NCBI RefSeq assembly: GCF_023115355.1
Contig: NZ_CP096020.1
Location: forward strand, 310,001 to 374,000
Source of the DNA: Halocatena salina
GTDB lineage: Archaea > Halobacteriota > Halobacteria > Halobacteriales > Haloarculaceae
DNA: 64,000 nucleotides
Direction: 5' to 3'
Part shown: positions 59,974 to 64,000 of the stretch, in pieces
Position numbering within the stretch: the first letter of the stretch is position 1
Layout of the letters: each line of letters begins with the position of its first letter
Notes under the pieces: generated by a model
Databases searched by the model: none
What the model saw: only the letters and a program-made list of their open reading frames with translations
Told to the model about the DNA's origin: nothing
Translations under genes and position numbers: made by a program

Positions 59974-60615
59974 GTGGTTTCCTCGTTCGATATTCTTGGG
60001 ATCGACCCGGACGCAGACGACGCCGAGATCGATCGTGCGTACCGACAACGGGTGAAGGAAGTCCATCCGGATCACGGGGGATCGGCTAGCGAATTCCAGC
60101 GGGTTCGAACCGCGTACGAACGGCTCAAGGCTGACGGCGAAACACCAGTGTATGACGCTGAAAACGTCGATGATCCGAATCATCGTCATCCCAAATCTCG
60201 TGTCGAATATCTCAACTACGAGGTCCTCGACGATTACGGATGGTCACTCAGTGACGAGGATCTATTCGAAAAGGCCGCTACCACACAGCTAGACGTGGTT
60301 GATTACGGACGGTTTCTGGTTCGACCACACGAATCGTTGTTGGAAGCCGCCGAAAACCGTGGTTTCGCGTGGCCCTTCGCTTGCCGAGGAGGTGCGTGTG
60401 CTAACTGTGCAGTCGCAGTCATCACGGGCGAGCTAGCGATGCCTGTCAACCACATCCTCCCCTCAGAGATGAGCGATCGAGGGATTCGACTCTCCTGTAA
60501 CGGAATGCCCATGACGGAGACGATGCAGGTCGTATACAACCTCAAACACCTCCCGGAACTCGACGATCTCCAATTGCCTCCACGACCCTTCGAACAAGCC
60601 TGTGCCAGAGAATGA
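59974..60615 (+). CDS. J-domain-fused [2Fe-2S] ferredoxin
   Basis: A 213-residue protein. The N-terminus is a J domain: LGIDPDADDAEIDRAYRQRV, HPD at 31-33, and AYERLKADGET. The C-terminal half is a plant-type [2Fe-2S] ferredoxin with CRGGACANC (Cys137, Cys142, Cys145) and the fourth ligand Cys175 in RLSCNGMP. The start is GTG at 59974, since ATG at 59972 is out of frame. Haloarchaeal ferredoxins with a J-like head serve 2-oxoacid oxidoreductases and nitrate reduction. The HPD motif shows the J domain could act with DnaK, perhaps for its own assembly. It is downstream of the regulator pair but divergent from it. Confidence 0.9.
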   Translation: MVSSFDILGIDPDADDAEIDRAYRQRVKEVHPDHGGSASEFQRVRTAYERLKADGETPVYDAENVDDPNHRHPKSRVEYLNYEVLDDYGWSLSDEDLFEKAATTQLDVVDYGRFLVRPHESLLEAAENRGFAWPFACRGGACANCAVAVITGELAMPVNHILPSEMSDRGIRLSCNGMPMTETMQVVYNLKHLPELDDLQLPPRPFEQACARE

Positions 60616-60669
60616 TGTATAATTGTCCCATTTCGTCGTTCGCGCATCTCCGGGTAACCGACGTGTGAG

Positions 60670-60795
60670 CTACGTTCCAAGCCACCGAACGAGGACACCA
60701 GCGAGCACTACGATCGCTCCAGCGACGAACGTTCCCGGGATCGGAAGAACGAACAGAACGATGCCGACTGCGATGATGAGGGTCGATAAACGCAT
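60670..60795 (-). CDS. Tiny membrane protein (41 residues)
   Basis: ATG at 60795 and stop at 60670-60672 encode 41 residues: MRLSTLIIAVGIVLFVLPIP, then GTFVAGAIVVLAGVLVRWLG and a final Thr. The two helices around the PIPGT turn are very similar to short conserved haloarchaeal proteins of this form. It is convergent with the ferredoxin gene, with a 54-bp gap. Function unknown. Confidence 0.65.
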   Translation of the reverse strand: MRLSTLIIAVGIVLFVLPIPGTFVAGAIVVLAGVLVRWLGT

Positions 60796-60915
60796 GGATC
60801 CAGTATGTGCCGACAGCAGTTACCAGTTATGTCCATCAATATGCCATAAATACTATTAATATCAAATTGGTATTAAATGCGCCAGTACGAGCACCCAAGA
60901 TCGGGATGGGAACTA

Positions 60916-62835
60916 CTAGTTGGCAGAAGGCGTCTCGACGGTACGAGCGGATTTCGAAACGACGTATCCGACAGTTTCATCGACATGTATTGTTTCATCA
61001 TCCACGCTCCGTTCTTCCTGCAACCGAACGTCAACGCCGTTCTGATTCAGATTCCGGTACCGAAGATGACACGGATTCGATCCATCAAACGTCTGTACAT
61101 CCGCGAGAAACACGGGGGTGCCGTTTCGGGGGGGTTGGAAACGTATTCGTGACCAGTCGTGTGTGACATCGTTCGGCGTTCGTCCGACTTCGAACGTCGT
61201 TCCCGCTAACTCGACCGTTCCTCGCTCGAAAGCGATGTATCCCACGGTTTCGATGACGTGACCGTTATCGTGTGCCTCGTCCTCCTGAAGACGAACCGCA
61301 ACACCGTGGGGTGTCACGTTGTTGTTGCGAGTGATGATCGCATCCGAGCCGTTGTAGGTCTGTGATTGAGTAAGTACGATCGGGCGATCACTGAAGCTGG
61401 AATCGAACGTGACCGATTCGAATGTGGTGTCAGTTCGAACGTTTCCGACTACGACCTGATTCCCCGCGTTCGTTCGATACGCCCCATCTTCCGCGACGAT
61501 GAAAGAAACGCGTTCCACGACGTGTTTATCATCGAGATACTCCCACTCTTCGAGTCGAACGTCGAAGCTTTCGGATCCGACGTTTCGAAGACGGGTGTGA
61601 CACGGTTGTGGTCCGCGTTCAGTCACCGGTTTCACGAACACTACCGGATCTCGATACGTGTCGTTGAGTGAGATGGTGTGCCAGTTATGATCGAGTTCGG
61701 TCGTTCCGGTTTCTCCGGGAACCGTCGCCCGAGGTGCGCCAAAACCCCTGTTCGGTCCATCGAAGGCGTTGTCGTGGGCGTCGAATTTCTCCCACGAATC
61801 CCGTGCTTCCACACGGTAGGCATCATCCGGCCCGCCCGGTGCCACCGGCTGCGAGGGATGCCAAAAGTCACACCCCCACACTTCATCACCCTCGACCGAA
61901 AGGCCGCGCTGCACGATTCCCTCGACACCGCTACCCTGCATACTCGTCGCGTTCATGAACGTACAATCTCGCACGTGAATGTATTTTCCACCTCGATCGT
62001 GCTTGTATCCTTGATTGTCGAGCCACTCCGCCGATCGGTTCTGAATGAGACGATGCATGTCCATCGCGTGGCTTATCCAGTTCGGACCGATGACGGACTC
62101 CGTCAGAACCCACGATTCGGATGGATAGCCGAACCCCGAGACACCATGCCGGTTCCGATCGTAGAACGACCGGTCACACCACAGGTGACCATTGTACTGT
62201 TCGATGCCGTAGCCGTATCCCGCCATGAGGTTGGAGTGAAACGTACAGCGAATGACGTCAGCGTCCGTTTCGACGTTCGTGGCACCCAGCATGATCCCCG
62301 CGAGAGTCCATCCCCAGAACTCACAGCCGATCGCCTCGAACGTCCCCGATGTGTCTAGAGACCAGATCCCAGTCGACACTCGATCGTTCAGATCGGTTGG
62401 CTCGAAGTATTCGAGATCCGTGTTCGGTCCACGCATCGAGACGCCCCACAGGGTTGGTGGTTCGTCGTTGGAGCGGGAGATGAACGTCGGGTTCTCACTC
62501 GTCCCTGAGGTGTTTTCGTAGGTGTCTCGTTCGATGACGGGTCCACGTCCAGAAACAGTCGGATCGCAAAAGCCACCGACTAGTTGAACTCCCGAACCGA
62601 CAGGGATCGGCTCCGTCGTCTGCAACGTTATCGTATCATCTATGTAAACTACGGTATCGTCGGTGCCGACAGCCTTTTTCAATTCGCTTGCTGTCGATAC
62701 GATGTCCGTTGCATCGTCTCTCGTTGGCATTTCCTTCGGTCGTTGGACTGCTGTACCACCGTGCGTTCCCTCTCCAGCGCTCCCCCCAATATTCCGGGCG
62801 TAGCCCTCCAAGGGATCTTCATGTGCTAATGACAT
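60916..62835 (-). CDS. Right-handed beta-helix protein with three lectin-like C-terminal repeats
   Basis: A 639-residue protein. Residues about 50-380 look like a parallel beta-helix of pectin-lyase type (VVYIDDTITLQTTEPIPVGS, VIRCTFHSNLMAGYG, YIHVRDCTFMNATSM). Three repeats follow at about 385-450, 470-537 and 560-627. Each begins with an aromatic or hydrophobic pair (WHTISL, FESVTF, WSRIRF) and shares VRLEEWE/VRLQED/VRLQEE and V-E-VGY/VSFIV strands, the pattern of H-type lectin-like domains. A carbohydrate-binding or lyase role is likely. No Sec or Tat signal is seen at the ATG 62835, which is odd for such a protein; the true start or export route is open. Confidence 0.75.
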   Translation of the reverse strand: MSLAHEDPLEGYARNIGGSAGEGTHGGTAVQRPKEMPTRDDATDIVSTASELKKAVGTDDTVVYIDDTITLQTTEPIPVGSGVQLVGGFCDPTVSGRGPVIERDTYENTSGTSENPTFISRSNDEPPTLWGVSMRGPNTDLEYFEPTDLNDRVSTGIWSLDTSGTFEAIGCEFWGWTLAGIMLGATNVETDADVIRCTFHSNLMAGYGYGIEQYNGHLWCDRSFYDRNRHGVSGFGYPSESWVLTESVIGPNWISHAMDMHRLIQNRSAEWLDNQGYKHDRGGKYIHVRDCTFMNATSMQGSGVEGIVQRGLSVEGDEVWGCDFWHPSQPVAPGGPDDAYRVEARDSWEKFDAHDNAFDGPNRGFGAPRATVPGETGTTELDHNWHTISLNDTYRDPVVFVKPVTERGPQPCHTRLRNVGSESFDVRLEEWEYLDDKHVVERVSFIVAEDGAYRTNAGNQVVVGNVRTDTTFESVTFDSSFSDRPIVLTQSQTYNGSDAIITRNNNVTPHGVAVRLQEDEAHDNGHVIETVGYIAFERGTVELAGTTFEVGRTPNDVTHDWSRIRFQPPRNGTPVFLADVQTFDGSNPCHLRYRNLNQNGVDVRLQEERSVDDETIHVDETVGYVVSKSARTVETPSAN

Positions 62836-63470
62836 TCTGATTCGATATGATTGTTTGTTATCATCTAACGATGATCGTTCGTATTCCGATCAAAATCGGA
62901 TGGGACTGTTCAGGTCACTCACCGACAGCCGGCATGAATGTGATAATTCTGTCTTTTCCATACACCAAATTATTACCTCATACAAATTAATCTTTCGTTC
63001 TATAAAATAATAAATACATTAATTTTAATATATAAGATAATTATTTGGATGGGGGAGAGGAGTATAGAATCGTATAACCTCTCTATTTGAAGCTGTATAT
63101 CCGTTTTTGGGATAAAGACTCTGTCAATTATGATAAGAAAAATTATAATTAATAATATCGAGCGCGTCTTTGTGTAGAAATATTAGTAATACAGAATTAA
63201 TGCATATCTGTGAATATGCCCTTCACATAATAGTTGGATAGTATACATATCACGAATGAATGATCGACTCATGAGGACTGCAGTTTGGGAGTAATGGTGT
63301 GACTACAACGCTTGACCACAGATAGTACAAAAATATTAATAGTCTATCGGGGGTACAGTTTAGCGTTATTGAGTCAGTACAGCACTATACACCCGAACTC
63401 AATGATAGGTTCCAACCGTACCTATTATTATTCTTATTATTTTTGCCAACTTGAATGATCGTCTTGTGCA
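62836..63470. other. Long AT-rich intergenic region
   Basis: About 635 bp with very high A+T (for example 62960-63050 and 63130-63200). No gene is seen on either strand. It may contain a promoter for the leftward beta-helix gene near 62860. Confidence 0.45.
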
Positions 63471-64000
63471 TTATGACATCGAGATAAATGGTAATGATGC
63501 CCGTCGATCAGTGGTGTAGGTGAGCGCCTTCTCTTGGGAGGTGTCACCGGGAACTATCACGTCCATGATTCGTGGTGCCATGTCGACTGCGCCAGATGTG
63601 GCACCACCGAAGACGTATTGAGCGTGTTGTTCCTCGACTGGACGAAGTGTTCCTCGATCCTCACATTGTACCATCGGAACGACTTCGAGCTCCGTGGCAT
63701 CGACACCATCGAAGGCGGCCCGGTTGAGGGTCAGGGTGACGGTGCCAGCCGACGTATCGACAGTTTCGTACAGATCGACGGCGTTGCCTTCGTCGTCAGT
63801 CACCGGGGTGCCCGTCGCATCCACGACGCTTTTTGTGAAACCGCTGATCTCCACGCGGTAGTGCCACGATCGTTCGAAGGAGACAGTGGCTTGCAGATCC
63901 TTGAGGCTGTTTCTCGAACCACCGTTTTTGTTGGGATCGCGCACCCAAAGGACGAACATCTGTGGAGAGAACCCGCGGTCGCTTCCGAAAGCGTTGTAGA
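63471..64000 (-). CDS. Glucodextranase C-terminal-like domain protein (partial, C-terminal part)
   Basis: The frame runs in from the right edge (YNAFGSDRGFSPQMFVLWVR) to a stop at 63471, about 176 codons. GFSPQMFVLWVRDPNKNGGS, the start of the pattern W-H-Y-R-V-E-I-S-G-F and VVPMVQCEDRG match the C-terminal domain of glucodextranase-like proteins (Glucodextran_C). This domain accompanies GH15 and related alpha-glucan enzymes and may bind glycans or the cell surface. The catalytic part is outside the window. PVEEQHAQYVFGGATSG then GAVDMAPRIMDVIVPGD form its last strands. Confidence 0.7.
   Translation of the reverse strand, partial: YNAFGSDRGFSPQMFVLWVRDPNKNGGSRNSLKDLQATVSFERSWHYRVEISGFTKSVVDATGTPVTDDEGNAVDLYETVDTSAGTVTLTLNRAAFDGVDATELEVVPMVQCEDRGTLRPVEEQHAQYVFGGATSGAVDMAPRIMDVIVPGDTSQEKALTYTTDRRASLPFISMS

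Noticed and set aside
60105-60120. A GGTTCGAAC string like a tRNA T-loop
   Set aside because: It lies inside the J-domain ferredoxin gene and no cloverleaf can be folded around it.

Overview
The window looks like chromosomal or megaplasmid DNA of a haloarchaeon (class Halobacteria). The proteins are acidic and many carry twin-arginine export signals. The marker families are typically haloarchaeal: the Gfo6-type xylose dehydrogenase, the bacterioruberin enzymes CrtD/LyeJ/CruF, the RNA polymerase 'epsilon' protein, a J-domain ferredoxin and several small winged-helix plus membrane-protein pairs. GC-rich genes alternate with AT-rich gaps. I found no rRNA, tRNA, CRISPR array or intact insertion sequence.

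Layout. 1-2455: arsenic resistance (two ArsR-type regulators, ACR3 pump, ArsC). 2456-10500: a patchy region with decayed gene fragments, a NapH-like Fe-S membrane protein, a BCCT osmolyte transporter and methylglyoxal synthase. 10773-28196: a carbohydrate region with a GH27 alpha-galactosidase, xylose dehydrogenase, a sugar-acid dehydratase, an Opp-type ABC importer (lipoprotein, one fused permease, two ATPases), a cytoplasmic GH10 xylanase, a GH4 glycosidase and two tandem secreted GH11 xylanases, the second with a ricin-type binding module. 28394-33207: cupin, VOC, DUF483 and rhodanese-MBL proteins. 33521-35939: cytochrome bd oxidase. 36103-38766: a small membrane protein, a pyrimidine-dimer glycosylase family protein, a GT2 and an ArsA-type ATPase. 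38862-43518: bacterioruberin pathway crtD-lyeJ-cruF and crtB, with crtB preceded by two tiny coupled ORFs. 43565-49767: a sulfane-sulfur island (DsrE2, TusA, rhodanese-MBL, two YeeE/YedE halves, thioredoxin, DUF302, a Cys-containing HTH regulator, DJ-1/PfpI). 49918-60795: CopA-type metal pump, RNAP epsilon, a glycosyltransferase-like membrane protein, a cysteine synthase family enzyme, an IclR regulator, a repeat-rich surface protein, a regulator/membrane pair and the J-domain ferredoxin. 60916-64000: a beta-helix protein with three lectin-like repeats, then the C-terminal end of a glucodextranase-like protein.

How the genes work together. The carbohydrate region reads as a xylan route. GH11 enzymes cut xylan outside the cell, the Opp-type importer takes up oligomers, and GH10 and GH4 trim them inside. 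Xylose is then oxidised by Xdh and the sugar acid dehydrated. The lactonase, beta-xylosidase and last oxidative steps are not in the window. The sulfur island pairs thiosulfate or sulfane-sulfur uptake (YeeE/YedE) with sulfur carriers (TusA, DsrE2) and a persulfide-processing hydrolase.

Most noteworthy: the single-ORF DppB-DppC permease fusion, the GH11 duplication with domain gain, the crtB leader with two coupled mini-ORFs, three 16-bp-spaced operator-like boxes at the ars promoter, a decayed ABC-2 permease with an in-frame amber codon, and the 42-bp repeat surface protein that ends in cysteine.
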